Positions 30,382-38,954 of a stretch of DNA of 46,493 nt are shown here, one piece after another (position 1 is the stretch's first letter; each line of letters starts with the position of its first letter). The translations under genes were made by a program, and so were the position numbers. The notes beneath the pieces were generated by a model. That model had not been told where the DNA came from and made no database searches. It worked only from the letters and a program-made list of their open reading frames with translations. Source of the DNA: a virus; IMG/VR virus record IMGVR_UViG_3300022707_002337, positions 1 to 46,493 of that record. One strand, written 5' to 3'.

Positions 30382-32160
30382 CTAGAATGCCCCCGACTCT
30401 GTTAAAGTTAAGCCTGAAGCCAATGCGTTGCCTACAATACGTGCTGCCAGACCTTCGCCCGTGGTTATCTCAACTTGGTTTTTGGTCGTTTGTATTTTTT
30501 CATCGACCTGTCTTAATACCCTCTCGTTAACGCCTTCAATCGGAGGCAAATTAGCACCGCCCGCTGCCCCGTTTTCGTTATCGTCTTTACCGCCACCAAA
30601 AAAATCGACTATCTTACCGCCAAAAGCAAACACGCCCCCTATACCTTTTTTAACAAGTTTTATAAGGTCTAAAAATTTACGCCATGGCGTTATAATAAAT
30701 TTAATTATTGCAGGCATCTTGCCAAGTTTCTCAGATATTTCATCAACCCAAGTGACAAGTGCTATAAATCCCGCAACCAATGCTACCGCTGCTATAACCA
30801 TTAAAGCTAATGGATTTAATGCCATTAAAAAATTAACCACAATTAGAGCAGCTGCTAAGGTTTTTAACACAGTGCTAAAAACAATAAAAATAGCAACAGC
30901 TTTTGCAACAAATACAACTGTGTCTTTAATTTTTTCAATATTGTTAATAATTTTTAATAAAAATTCGCCTATTTTTGTTGCTAACATTTTTTCATTAACT
31001 CTTAACCAATCTGTCCACCTGTCGATCATATCTTTTAAAGGCCCTTCGTTAAGCTCAAAAATAGACAGTTTGACGCCCTCTATAGCCGACTTTAAACTGT
31101 CAATACTACCCTTAACATCGTTTCTAATAAAAGCCGCAACACGCTTACTTGTACCACCCGCTTTTTGCAATTCTTCACGAAATTCTCTAACAGATTTACC
31201 GGACTCAGCCAATAGTTTAGATGCTGCTGCTATTGGTATTTTACCAAAAATGGCTTGTATAATAGAAACTTTTTGTTTAGTTCCCAACGGTTTTAATTTT
31301 TCGCGCAACTCATCCAATACGTCAAACTGATCGCGTAAATCACCGTTAGAATCCGCAAGATTTATTCCTAGTTTTTTAAACGTCGCTGCTGCTTTGTTAC
31401 CAACGCCAGCTAATGCTAACGTTATGTTTTTGGCCGCAATACCAGCCTTCGCGCCTTTTATACTACTGTTAGCTAAAAATCCCATTATCGCTGAAAAACT
31501 TTCAATGTCAGATCCAGCTGTAGTAAAAATAGCGCCCCCTCCTTTTATCGATTCGAACAATTCGGCTATAGTAACGTTCGATGAATTTGCGGTCTTACTC
31601 ATCACATCCATCACTCTCTGCATACCACCTATACCTAATTCAAACGCGCCAATAGTATCAGACGCGACATCTGCGGCCTCTGCAAACTCAATTTCAGAGG
31701 CCGTGGCAAAATCTATTATCGACGGTAAAGCTGCCATGGCGTCCTTCGCACTAAATCCTGCCTTAGCTAAAAAATTCAGCCCTTGAGCGGCTTGCGTAGA
31801 CGTGAATTCAGTGGTCGATCCGACTTTCCTAGCTGTTTCTTCAAGTTCTTTAAACGCATCAGTGCCGCGTTGTATCTGCTCTGGAAATTTAGCAGCGGCC
31901 GATCCGATCGCGCGACCAAAATCGGCACCCGTCACTATCAAATCTTTAATAACAAAACCCATTGCAGCAAAGGCAACCACGCCTTTTGTCCCAATATTTC
32001 TAAGAGTTTGACCGAATTTACTAGCGACCCTATTTAATGAACGAAAACCCGCCTTCGCTTTACGGGTGAATTTACTAATTCTATTTTGCATTTTCGTCAC
32101 GGGCGCTGTTATAGCATCGATGCCTTTGAACACAGCTTGAACACTAAATCTACCTGCCAT
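30382..32160 (-). CDS. tail tape measure protein (TP901 type)
   Basis: 592 aa. The TP901-core region at about residues 90-330 has typical signatures: TEFTSTQAAQGLNFLAKAGF, MAALPSIIDFATASEIE, GAIFTTAGSDIESFSAIMGF. Two or three hydrophobic segments follow (about 425-475). Length is on the short side for a tape measure, implying a rather short tail. ATG 30382-side end abuts the gp43-like gene by one base, and it follows the frameshifted chaperone gene as in other long-tailed phages. Confidence 0.9.
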   Translation of the reverse strand: MAGRFSVQAVFKGIDAITAPVTKMQNRISKFTRKAKAGFRSLNRVASKFGQTLRNIGTKGVVAFAAMGFVIKDLIVTGADFGRAIGSAAAKFPEQIQRGTDAFKELEETARKVGSTTEFTSTQAAQGLNFLAKAGFSAKDAMAALPSIIDFATASEIEFAEAADVASDTIGAFELGIGGMQRVMDVMSKTANSSNVTIAELFESIKGGGAIFTTAGSDIESFSAIMGFLANSSIKGAKAGIAAKNITLALAGVGNKAAATFKKLGINLADSNGDLRDQFDVLDELREKLKPLGTKQKVSIIQAIFGKIPIAAASKLLAESGKSVREFREELQKAGGTSKRVAAFIRNDVKGSIDSLKSAIEGVKLSIFELNEGPLKDMIDRWTDWLRVNEKMLATKIGEFLLKIINNIEKIKDTVVFVAKAVAIFIVFSTVLKTLAAALIVVNFLMALNPLALMVIAAVALVAGFIALVTWVDEISEKLGKMPAIIKFIITPWRKFLDLIKLVKKGIGGVFAFGGKIVDFFGGGKDDNENGAAGGANLPPIEGVNERVLRQVDEKIQTTKNQVEITTGEGLAARIVGNALASGLTLTESGAF

Positions 32161-32173
32161 AGCAACGCCTATT

Positions 32174-32389
32174 TTATTTGTAAGATTTTTTCAAACTAGG
32201 TCTAAGCCCGTCATAAAAAAATCTAATTTGATGCATTTTCATTTCATTAATGGGTGGTAAACAATTGTAGTCCCTGCATATTTGTAACAACATTGTTACA
32301 TAAACGTTGCCAAAAATATGTAACTTCCCTCTTAACTTTTCATCCGCACCGTTGACTACTAACGGGGTGCAGACTAATCCATTAAAAGC
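32174..32389 (-). CDS. -1 frame extension of the tail assembly chaperone (gpGT-like)
   Basis: The -1 frame continues from the slippery site for 71 residues (AFNGLVCTPLVVNGADEK onward) to a stop at 32174, just before the tape measure gene. Joined to the first 132 residues of the zero-frame product it gives a 203-aa fusion. Reading alone from ATG 32407 would lack a ribosome site, so it is interpreted as the T part of a G-GT pair, which binds the tape measure and recruits tube subunits in lambda. Confidence 0.82.
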   Translation of the reverse strand, partial: AFNGLVCTPLVVNGADEKLRGKLHIFGNVYVTMLLQICRDYNCLPPINEMKMHQIRFFYDGLRPSLKKSYK

Positions 32390-32784
32390 AAAAAAATCGA
32401 CTCGCAAGTTTTTAGATCGACACCTTTTAATTTAAAAATTGTTCTGGAATGCACTTTTGTCATAGCTGCCATGACTACATAAGTTTTCAATACGTCATGG
32501 CCTTTTTTCTTATTATCCATTGCTGTAAGCATATCGGCCTCGCGTTCATAAAAAGTCAAGGGATCGTCTACCTTAGATTTGACAGGAGTATAAACAGCTT
32601 CGCAATTGTCATTGATAACTAACGAGCCTTTTCGCATCGCTTTTATAAGTCTTCGCTTATGCTTTTCAAGTGATGCCGTATCTTCATCATCCATATACTT
32701 AGTATCAACTTCTATATCCATGCCTTCTGCGAATCTTTCAAACTCTTTTTCGCAAACCTCGATAGCAACCACTTCCTCAACCAT
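32374..32784 (-). CDS. tail assembly chaperone, zero-frame product (gpG-like)
   Basis: 136 aa, helical and charged, positioned between tube and tape measure, the standard site for the gpG-like chaperone that coats the tape measure during tail assembly. The frame ends soon after a TTTTTTG slippery sequence, giving the short product. ATG 32784 follows AAGGAGAAGG. Part of ribosomes should shift to the overlapping -1 frame. Confidence 0.82.
   Translation of the reverse strand: MVEEVVAIEVCEKEFERFAEGMDIEVDTKYMDDEDTASLEKHKRRLIKAMRKGSLVINDNCEAVYTPVKSKVDDPLTFYEREADMLTAMDNKKKGHDVLKTYVVMAAMTKVHSRTIFKLKGVDLKTCESIFLLLMD
32389..32395 (-). promoter_or_regulatory. programmed -1 ribosomal frameshift site
   Basis: On the minus strand the heptamer T TTT TTG lies in the zero frame (codons ATT TTT TTG), within a run of seven T. 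This matches X_XXY_YYZ, and tRNA Phe/Leu can re-pair in the -1 frame. The location in the tail chaperone gene is where such shifts are conserved in phages. Confidence 0.85.
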
Positions 32785-32816
32785 GATCCTTCTCCTTAAT
32801 TAAAAATAAAAAACAC

Positions 32817-33200
32817 TTACTGTTTTGTCAATATTCCCGGTCCTGAAAACGTTACAGAAGCCGTCGCGCTTTGACTACTGGCTTGAAAATCACCTGTGAT
32901 TTGCACTGATCCTTGATAAACTGCACCAGACGCATATGTTATATTCATAGTGACAAAGTCATTCATATTTGCGACGTCTTGCAAAAATTCTTGATCCCCT
33001 TTGTCGTCATCAATTTCAGTTGTTAAACCGTCAATTAGCAACGGCATCCTAGTTTTTATCAACCTTGCTGTCGAATTACCATTGGCCAAAACCTCATTTT
33101 CAAAGCCGCCTAATTTGCGCTGTGATTCAGCATCCGCTGCAACTACAAATTCCCGACCAATCAACGTGTATGAATCAATACTACCGCCTACCGCTGCCAT
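32817..33200 (-). CDS. tail tube protein, Mu gpM-like
   Basis: 127 aa. SYTLIGREFVVAADAESQRK, then FENEVLANGNSTARLIKTRM and GLTTEIDDDKGDQEFLQ match the Mu-like tube family (phage tail tube, FluMu gpM). It forms the inner tube within the sheath. GGGGGAG precedes ATG 33200. Follows the sheath gene as in Mu. Confidence 0.88.
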   Translation of the reverse strand: MAAVGGSIDSYTLIGREFVVAADAESQRKLGGFENEVLANGNSTARLIKTRMPLLIDGLTTEIDDDKGDQEFLQDVANMNDFVTMNITYASGAVYQGSVQITGDFQASSQSATASVTFSGPGILTKQ

Positions 33201-33249
33201 AACTCCCCCTAATGTATCGATTTACAATACAATAAATATTACTTTTAAA

Positions 33250-34749
33250 TTAAACTATCACCGCCGTCGTGCCAAAGAAAAAACCAAAATTAAAATCAAT
33301 TGATTTGATATTTGTATTACCGCTAAGCTGCGCAGTAAAAGCGATATCTAAACGCTTTGGATTTGTTGAACTAATTTGAGCTTGTATACTGGCTTTAACC
33401 GCTTCTGGATCACTGATAATTGCCGCTAATGCCAAGTTATCGATCACAGTACTTATTGCAGATACAGCCGATTTTGGTTTTTTAGCAGCGGGATTGTTTG
33501 TGGCCTGACTATCAGGTATAAGCGGCGCACCGTCCCATTCTTTTGTCGCAAAAATTAAATCAAGGTTAAATAAAATGTTTTGAATTCTGACAATATCTAC
33601 AACGTAACGATATGCGGGAATGGGATCTCCATCTGGATGAAAAAACGTGACGACGTCTGAAATATTTATAACACCATCTTTGACCTCAATCGTTGAACTT
33701 CCTTTTTTAACAGCATCATCCCTTTCAACGTAATCCCATTGCTCAGCATCGGTGCCTGGTACTAAGCCAGTGGCATCTTGTGACCCGTAGTCATGCGGTG
33801 GATTGTTACTAGCCAGCACAGCTATCCTAGCCACTTGTCTGGCCGCAATAACAAATGGTAAATTATTAGACCCCGGTGCTACTAATTGGCAATTGACCCT
33901 GTCAGTTTTACGACCATCTGGAACTGTCGTAGCTGTTGCAACGCTCGCTACATTTTGGCCAGAAAAAACAATTAATGGCTTTCTCACCAACGCGCCATAC
34001 CGACCTTCACCGAAATCTGAATATGCAGTCAAAGCTGTAGAATCGGCTGTATCTAAACAATTTATCATCATCGATTCCCAAATGTTGCCGACTTGATCTA
34101 ACGCTGTTGTGACATCGGGATTACCCGATCCGCCGACGGGTTGAGTTATTGCAAACGATACCCCCGCATCAGTCGGTCCAATAATTTCAATAAATAAATC
34201 ATTGGCACTTTCGCCTTCCCATTTTGACGTTACGTCACATACTGTTGTGCTATCAGTCGCAATCATCGGTATCGGCAATATTGCATTAATCGCATCAGTG
34301 ATTAACGTGACGATTGCTGCCACTGTTGCGCTAACTGGGATAATAAAAGATTCGGAATCTATCTCATTGATACGTACTAGAAAACTTGCTGCGACGGTAG
34401 GTGTTCCCGACGGTGTTATATCGCCATCAGCGGCATCACTGCCCCCGTCTGATGCAGCTAATGGATAAAACGTTGCGTCAAGCGTGCCGATACCGTCTCC
34501 ATTGACCGGAAATAATTGTTGTGAAACTAAATGCAAAGGTGAGCCAAAACCTACAGCATTACCGACAGCCACCGCATCCGTAAATTGAACTTTAGTCGTT
34601 GCATAAGTTGCTGTCGTTGAACCCTGCCCTACGATTGCAATGCGTTGTGGTAAATTCAAAATAGAATTGGTTCGCAAATCTTTGAAAGCCGTTTTTATAC
34701 CCAGTACTCGTGCTACCGCACCCGCGTCCACCGCTGTAGAAATAGCCAT
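33250..34749 (-). CDS. contractile tail sheath protein, Mu gpL-like
   Basis: 499 aa. The N-terminal ILNLPQRIAIVGQGST, the central DPLIVFSG-like segment (RKPLIVFSGQNVASVAT), and the C-terminal SSTNPKRLDIAFTAQLSGNT region follow the Mu gpL sheath pattern. The presence of a sheath defines the virion as a myovirus. AGGAG precedes ATG 34749. Residues about 105-215 form an insertion typical of surface-exposed sheath domains. Confidence 0.92.
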   Translation of the reverse strand: MAISTAVDAGAVARVLGIKTAFKDLRTNSILNLPQRIAIVGQGSTTATYATTKVQFTDAVAVGNAVGFGSPLHLVSQQLFPVNGDGIGTLDATFYPLAASDGGSDAADGDITPSGTPTVAASFLVRINEIDSESFIIPVSATVAAIVTLITDAINAILPIPMIATDSTTVCDVTSKWEGESANDLFIEIIGPTDAGVSFAITQPVGGSGNPDVTTALDQVGNIWESMMINCLDTADSTALTAYSDFGEGRYGALVRKPLIVFSGQNVASVATATTVPDGRKTDRVNCQLVAPGSNNLPFVIAARQVARIAVLASNNPPHDYGSQDATGLVPGTDAEQWDYVERDDAVKKGSSTIEVKDGVINISDVVTFFHPDGDPIPAYRYVVDIVRIQNILFNLDLIFATKEWDGAPLIPDSQATNNPAAKKPKSAVSAISTVIDNLALAAIISDPEAVKASIQAQISSTNPKRLDIAFTAQLSGNTNIKSIDFNFGFFFGTTAVIV

Positions 34750-34779
34750 TTTAAACTCCTATTTTATTTCAAAAACAAA

Positions 34780-36150
34780 TTAAAACCATTTTGATAGCAA
34801 ACTTGCACTTATGGTACTAATATCAGCCTGTAATAATATTCTGTTGTACACAAGTATTTCGCCGATATTGCCATCAAATGACAATGTTGTGTCGTCGTTA
34901 CTACCTATTAATAAATCGACCCCGTCATTACTTACCGCGTTACCGACCGGTGTCGATAACGTCATGCTATTAATACTCGTACCATTTACATAAAACACCG
35001 CTGTGTTAGCAACGTCGGAACTATCATATGTGATTGTTAAAATTTTTACGAAAGCATCAGATATAGCCAATTCACTTGTTCGAAAAATCCCGTCATTGCC
35101 GTCAAACTTTTTAAATAGTTTTAAATGATTTTTACCGCCCGATGGATCCGACAACCCTATAAACATATTATCACCTACACTAATAATACGTCCATTGCCA
35201 GTTTCACCCGCTGAAAAAGTTCTAACGACAAAAAACATTGTCCCGCCATTATCAAAAATATTACACAACGTACAACCGGTCTCTACAGTTAAATAGTCGT
35301 TATCGCCGTCAAAGGTTAATACGTTTAACGAGTTGAGAGTGTCCACACCTGTGGCGGGTCGGTTAGGCACTAAGCATTGTGTAGCATTATTTGCAGTACC
35401 ACTTATATCACGCCATTCTGATACAAAACTAGAATCTGTTATAGTGCTTGTATCATCGGCTTGGAGATGCAACATCAACGTCTCGCTAGCTAGATAATCA
35501 GCCTCAACTAAAATTTCCCCGTTCTCTGCTCTTAAAATATCTATAGATAATAAATCAAGGCTGCAAGGCTCAAACTGTGGCGATAACTCGTTAAAATGTA
35601 CTCCAAATTCAATTCTCGCAGCAACAACTTGTTGCACTTTGCGATTATCAATTTGCATTTCAAAAGCACGAATTGATCTAATAAAACGGGACCAAACTGT
35701 ACCGCGCGGTAAATCTAAATATGTGTATATTGACGCCATTAAAATGTTGCGAACTAATCTCACACATCGCTGAGCTTCAAACGACGCCTCACGATCACCT
35801 GGATCGTGACCTCCCCCGTCTACATCTGTACTTTTTCCGAAACCATAACAATCTATATTATAAATTGTTTCTGATTTTTGACGTGACATCACATTAGATG
35901 CGCTCAAATCAAATGTAGAATTATCATACCAAATATTCACAAGAGGGCTTGTATCGGTAGGGTCGTTTTCGTATTCTGAAAACGGGTTAGATCTCTCTGT
36001 AAATATTCTTAATTTCCAATCTGCCGGATCTTTGCATTGCTCTGTTGCAAGCGCTTGTTGACTAACTGTTTCGGTCGCTAAAATAAGAGCGATTTGATCA
36101 CGTATGATCTCAAAATTATCTAATTTATCTATTAGCGTTGTGATGCTCAT
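34780..36150 (-). CDS. tail terminator-like protein fused to a LamG/concanavalin-like domain
   Basis: 456 aa, about twice the size expected at this position. Residues 1-215 resemble head-tail or tail terminator proteins: LIDKLDNFEIIRDQIALILA, a conserved IYNIDCYGFGKS and VVAARIEFGVHFNE strand. Residues about 230-456 form a second domain with LamG features: MLHLQADDTSTI, WRDISGTANNATQ, LTFDGDNDYLTV, FFVVRTFS, FYVNGTSIN, and ending DGNIGEILVYNR. LamG-like folds bind carbohydrates. The fusion would place a lectin-like domain near the virion neck. ATG overlaps the upstream stop. Confidence 0.78.
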   Translation of the reverse strand: MSITTLIDKLDNFEIIRDQIALILATETVSQQALATEQCKDPADWKLRIFTERSNPFSEYENDPTDTSPLVNIWYDNSTFDLSASNVMSRQKSETIYNIDCYGFGKSTDVDGGGHDPGDREASFEAQRCVRLVRNILMASIYTYLDLPRGTVWSRFIRSIRAFEMQIDNRKVQQVVAARIEFGVHFNELSPQFEPCSLDLLSIDILRAENGEILVEADYLASETLMLHLQADDTSTITDSSFVSEWRDISGTANNATQCLVPNRPATGVDTLNSLNVLTFDGDNDYLTVETGCTLCNIFDNGGTMFFVVRTFSAGETGNGRIISVGDNMFIGLSDPSGGKNHLKLFKKFDGNDGIFRTSELAISDAFVKILTITYDSSDVANTAVFYVNGTSINSMTLSTPVGNAVSNDGVDLLIGSNDDTTLSFDGNIGEILVYNRILLQADISTISASLLSKWF

Positions 36151-36527
36151 TGATACAATTCCAACATGCAGACTACCATCCCTAATGATCTATCAGGTTT
36201 GGCTTCGCTAACTTTAAACAAATATGAGTTACCATTAATATCATCAAATGCTATACGCCAAGGTTTCAAACTTGCATCACTAATATTAGTGGGTAAACCT
36301 AAGCCACCTGCTGTTAACACTGATATACGCAACGCTACCGAGGCAACACGAGCTGATACAGCTTGACCTGTGTCGGGATCAATAAACTCACTGACATCGT
36401 TCGAAAAGCCCTTCATTGCCAACACAACATTCGCGGGATCGGTTACAATAATATCAAAACCAAAACCGTAGACATCATCCTCTAATATAGAACCTAAATC
36501 AGTCTCAGCTAATTGACGTAATCCCAC
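36147..36527 (-). CDS. head-tail connector/closure protein
   Basis: 126 aa. MGLRQLAETDLGSILEDD, GFGFDIIVTDP, EFIDPDTGQAVSARVASVAL and the end KPDRSLGMVVCMLELY follow a pattern I associate with phage head-completion proteins located between the capsid and tail terminator genes. Probably seals the portal. GGG precedes ATG 36527. Exact family name not certain. Confidence 0.7.
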   Translation of the reverse strand: MGLRQLAETDLGSILEDDVYGFGFDIIVTDPANVVLAMKGFSNDVSEFIDPDTGQAVSARVASVALRISVLTAGGLGLPTNISDASLKPWRIAFDDINGNSYLFKVSEAKPDRSLGMVVCMLELYQ

Positions 36528-36529
36528 TT

Positions 36530-36916
36530 TTATGCACCTTCAATAAAACCTTTCTTTAAAAAATTATCGAAACTTTGTTCTGAAGCAAAATCTGAACTAG
36601 AAACCGAATCACCATCTGACAAAACACCTCGGCGTGTCGTAATGGCTTTGCCCATGCAAATTTTAAACACAACACTTTTACTCGCAATCGGTTGTTCGTC
36701 GGCATCGTCATCGGCGTCATCGTCAGAATCTAATCCATCATCAGAATTCAATTCATCGTCCAAATCTAATTCATCTAACCCATCGGAATCATCCGATGGG
36801 TTAGCAGCTCGTAATTTTTCAAGTAAAGTTGATAAACCTTTTTTATCTAGACCCTGATAATCAACATCAGGGTCTAATTTTAAAATAGATTTACGCAAAC
36901 TTTTTACCGTCGACAT
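36530..36916 (-). CDS. acidic head-associated protein with HeH/SAP-like start
   Basis: 128 aa. The N-terminus (LRKSILKLDPDVDYQGLDKKG, LSTLLEKL) fits a small HeH/SAP-like helical motif, which occurs in Mu gp35-like proteins. A long Asp/Ser run (about residues 42-75, DELDLDDELNSDDGLDSDDD) separates it from a C-terminal region RGVLSDGDSVSSSDF. AAGGGG precedes ATG 36916. Likely a minor head or completion protein. Confidence 0.6.
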   Translation of the reverse strand: MSTVKSLRKSILKLDPDVDYQGLDKKGLSTLLEKLRAANPSDDSDGLDELDLDDELNSDDGLDSDDDADDDADEQPIASKSVVFKICMGKAITTRRGVLSDGDSVSSSDFASEQSFDNFLKKGFIEGA

Positions 36917-36954
36917 TACATTCCCCTTAAATTAAAATTCTAAAAAATATAAAA

Positions 36955-38049
36955 TTATGTAGTTGTGTCAATACACCCGTAGGTATCAATAGCAACTGGT
37001 ATCATAAGCGGCCGTGATCCCACACCACCAAACAATTGTTCACCATCTTGCGACAACCAAATGTTTGTAAACAAATCAATATTGCGCTCAGTACTGCTTA
37101 ATCGACTGGGTAATTCCGGCACCAATGCTGCCCCTGTGATGCCCAGCTCAGCACCGATATTAGGGATGGCTCCAAAAGACGCATCCATTCGACCGCTGCT
37201 TGCTCTCACGATCACTTTATCGGTATCTAAAAATTGAGTTTTAGTACCAGTTTGAGGATGATTGAAACGCCCGCCGTATGTCCAAATATCATAACGATAA
37301 TTCCCAACCTCAACGACACCCCTAAAATTACCGCCATTGCCACGCATTTGCATATTAGAAATGGTGCCCTGATCAATACGCCGATTATCATAATGCGCTT
37401 GTACAGAATCGTCTTTTAAAAATTCTATAAATGCAGTCGAACCCATTATTAATTGATCGGGGTCATCTAACCCGTCATTTCGGATCACTTCAGCGACAGA
37501 ATTAATATCAGCAAGCGGATCAGCACCCACTGACCCCCATGACGTGCCAACAGTTGGGAAATGCGATGATTTAGGCTTGTAGTCAATTGTATAAACTGTA
37601 TTACCAGACCCATCAACCAACGTAACAACACCCGTTTGTAAAACTTGTGACGCCTGCCACTCCATCGCTCGCTTTATTTTAGCCTCAACTTTAGTCATGC
37701 CAGTGAATAACTTAGCAATTACATTGGCCCTAAAATCAGGCTGTTGAAAAGGATTCTGTCCAGGCATTCTCTTGATTAAATCCGTAGAATTTAATGCAAT
37801 CGCTTCTTTGTGAATGGGTGGCTTAAAGTTTTTATTCGTATAAATATCTGTGGCATTCATACGATAGCCAACTGTCAAATCCTGTATTGCAACGGATACT
37901 TCCTCATCCGTTCGAATAACATCGATTTCAACGGTTTCGGAACTATGGAAACTTGCCGACGTTGTCTGAAAAAACCCCGATAAAAACAACGTGGGCGTAC
38001 TCATTTGCTCATACAGCGGTAATAGATTAATAGTGTTTTCGTTACTCAT
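36955..38049 (-). CDS. major capsid protein (phage capsid E family)
   Basis: 364 aa, HK97-fold shell protein of the lambda gpE family. Typical features: start LLPLYEQMSTPTLFLSGFF, VEIDVIRTDEEVSVAIQD, FKPPIHKEAIALNSTDLIKR, and the C-terminal AGALV-type segment AALVPELPSRLSSTERN. The preceding decoration gene and protease fit the lambda order. AGGGGGC precedes ATG 38049. Length matches lambda gpE. Confidence 0.93.
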   Translation of the reverse strand: MSNENTINLLPLYEQMSTPTLFLSGFFQTTSASFHSSETVEIDVIRTDEEVSVAIQDLTVGYRMNATDIYTNKNFKPPIHKEAIALNSTDLIKRMPGQNPFQQPDFRANVIAKLFTGMTKVEAKIKRAMEWQASQVLQTGVVTLVDGSGNTVYTIDYKPKSSHFPTVGTSWGSVGADPLADINSVAEVIRNDGLDDPDQLIMGSTAFIEFLKDDSVQAHYDNRRIDQGTISNMQMRGNGGNFRGVVEVGNYRYDIWTYGGRFNHPQTGTKTQFLDTDKVIVRASSGRMDASFGAIPNIGAELGITGAALVPELPSRLSSTERNIDLFTNIWLSQDGEQLFGGVGSRPLMIPVAIDTYGCIDTTT

Positions 38050-38121
38050 GTTAGCCCCCTGCCTTCATCGGCATTTATTTAAAATTACTTAATATTTAAA
38101 TGTAAATATTTAAATATAAAA

Positions 38122-38523
38122 TTACGCGTTATCTAAAATGTTAAGTTCTTCAACATCAGCTGCTATCAAAGAATAATCCCGCAGCTCATCTAAAACTACA
38201 GCATCAACATTACTACCATCGCCATCAGCATCGATTATCAAACGCTCTTTGCGTACCGTACCTGCCACCATAGCTCGTATTGGCTCATCACCTGCGCCCG
38301 TCACTGTGACCTCATATGTCAAAATAGCTTTGGGTATACCGTTTTCGTTGGTCGCGCCGCCTTTTACAAAAAGTACTAATAAATCTGACACCGAATCACG
38401 CGCTAAAATAGTGCCCTCTGCGATTACATCAGCCCCCGCAAGTGTCAACTCTTCATCCCGAAACTCAGCATCGCTGAAAATGACACTACCACTGTCATTA
38501 TTTGTGATTGTTAAATTAGCCAT
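38122..38523 (-). CDS. head decoration protein (lambda gpD-like)
   Basis: 133 aa. AGADVIAEGTILARDSVSD, followed by YEVTVTGAGDEPIRAMVAGT and RKERLII, is the HDPD pattern of trimeric decoration proteins that stabilise the expanded shell. AAGGGG precedes ATG 38523. Placed between protease/scaffold and capsid genes as in lambda. Confidence 0.9.
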   Translation of the reverse strand: MANLTITNNDSGSVIFSDAEFRDEELTLAGADVIAEGTILARDSVSDLLVLFVKGGATNENGIPKAILTYEVTVTGAGDEPIRAMVAGTVRKERLIIDADGDGSNVDAVVLDELRDYSLIAADVEELNILDNA

Positions 38524-38541
38524 AACTTTTAATCCCCTTTT

Positions 38542-38584
38542 ACAAAAATACTATTCACAAAATACTATTCACAAAAATACTATT
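38542..38584 (+). repeat. tandem 14-15-base repeat upstream of the decoration gene
   Basis: Three copies of ACAAAAATACTATTC (the middle one lacks an A) in the leader of the decoration gene. On the minus strand each reads GAATAGTATTTTTGT and contains a TAGTAT element resembling a -10 box. It may set expression of the highly produced decoration and capsid proteins, or be simple slippage. Confidence 0.75.
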
Positions 38585-38600
38585 TATACAATTTAATAAT

Positions 38601-38954
38601 TTATACTTTCTTTCCCAACTTTTCAGCAACTAAAGCCACCATATCCACACCAGAATTACTAGAAACGTTTGACTGTCCAGATAAAACCTTGCCCGTGCCA
38701 TCATCTTCAGAATTTCGGGCATCCAGATCCGCTTTATTAATCGAAGCTGACAAATACTGAGCATTCAAAGTGGCTGTCATACCCGCGCCGTCTTTAATAG
38801 CGCCCATTGCTGTTTTCATATCGCCAGAAGATTCACCCATAACTAAATGAGCTGTCACACGATCCCGTTCCGTCGCACAACCTTCTTGCGCGCCTATTGC
38901 TACAACCGCATTATATATACTCAAATGTTTTTCTTTCAGTTCGTTAACATCCAT
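38601..38954 (-). CDS. scaffold from internal in-frame start (Nu3-like)
   Basis: Within the protease gene, ATG 38954 (Met271, MDVNELKEKHLS) is preceded by AGAGAGGTGAG, a strong ribosome site at good spacing. In-frame initiation would yield a 117-aa scaffold without the protease domain, exactly as Nu3 is made inside lambda gene C. The site falls at the boundary between the two domains. Confidence 0.78.
   Translation of the reverse strand: MDVNELKEKHLSIYNAVVAIGAQEGCATERDRVTAHLVMGESSGDMKTAMGAIKDGAGMTATLNAQYLSASINKADLDARNSEDDGTGKVLSGQSNVSSNSGVDMVALVAEKLGKKV

Noticed and set aside
30428-31330. 300-aa open frame on the plus strand
   Set aside because: It lies antisense to the tape measure gene, has no ribosome site and is Pro/Ser/Thr/Ile-rich as expected for a shadow of a Lys/Ala/Gly-rich gene.
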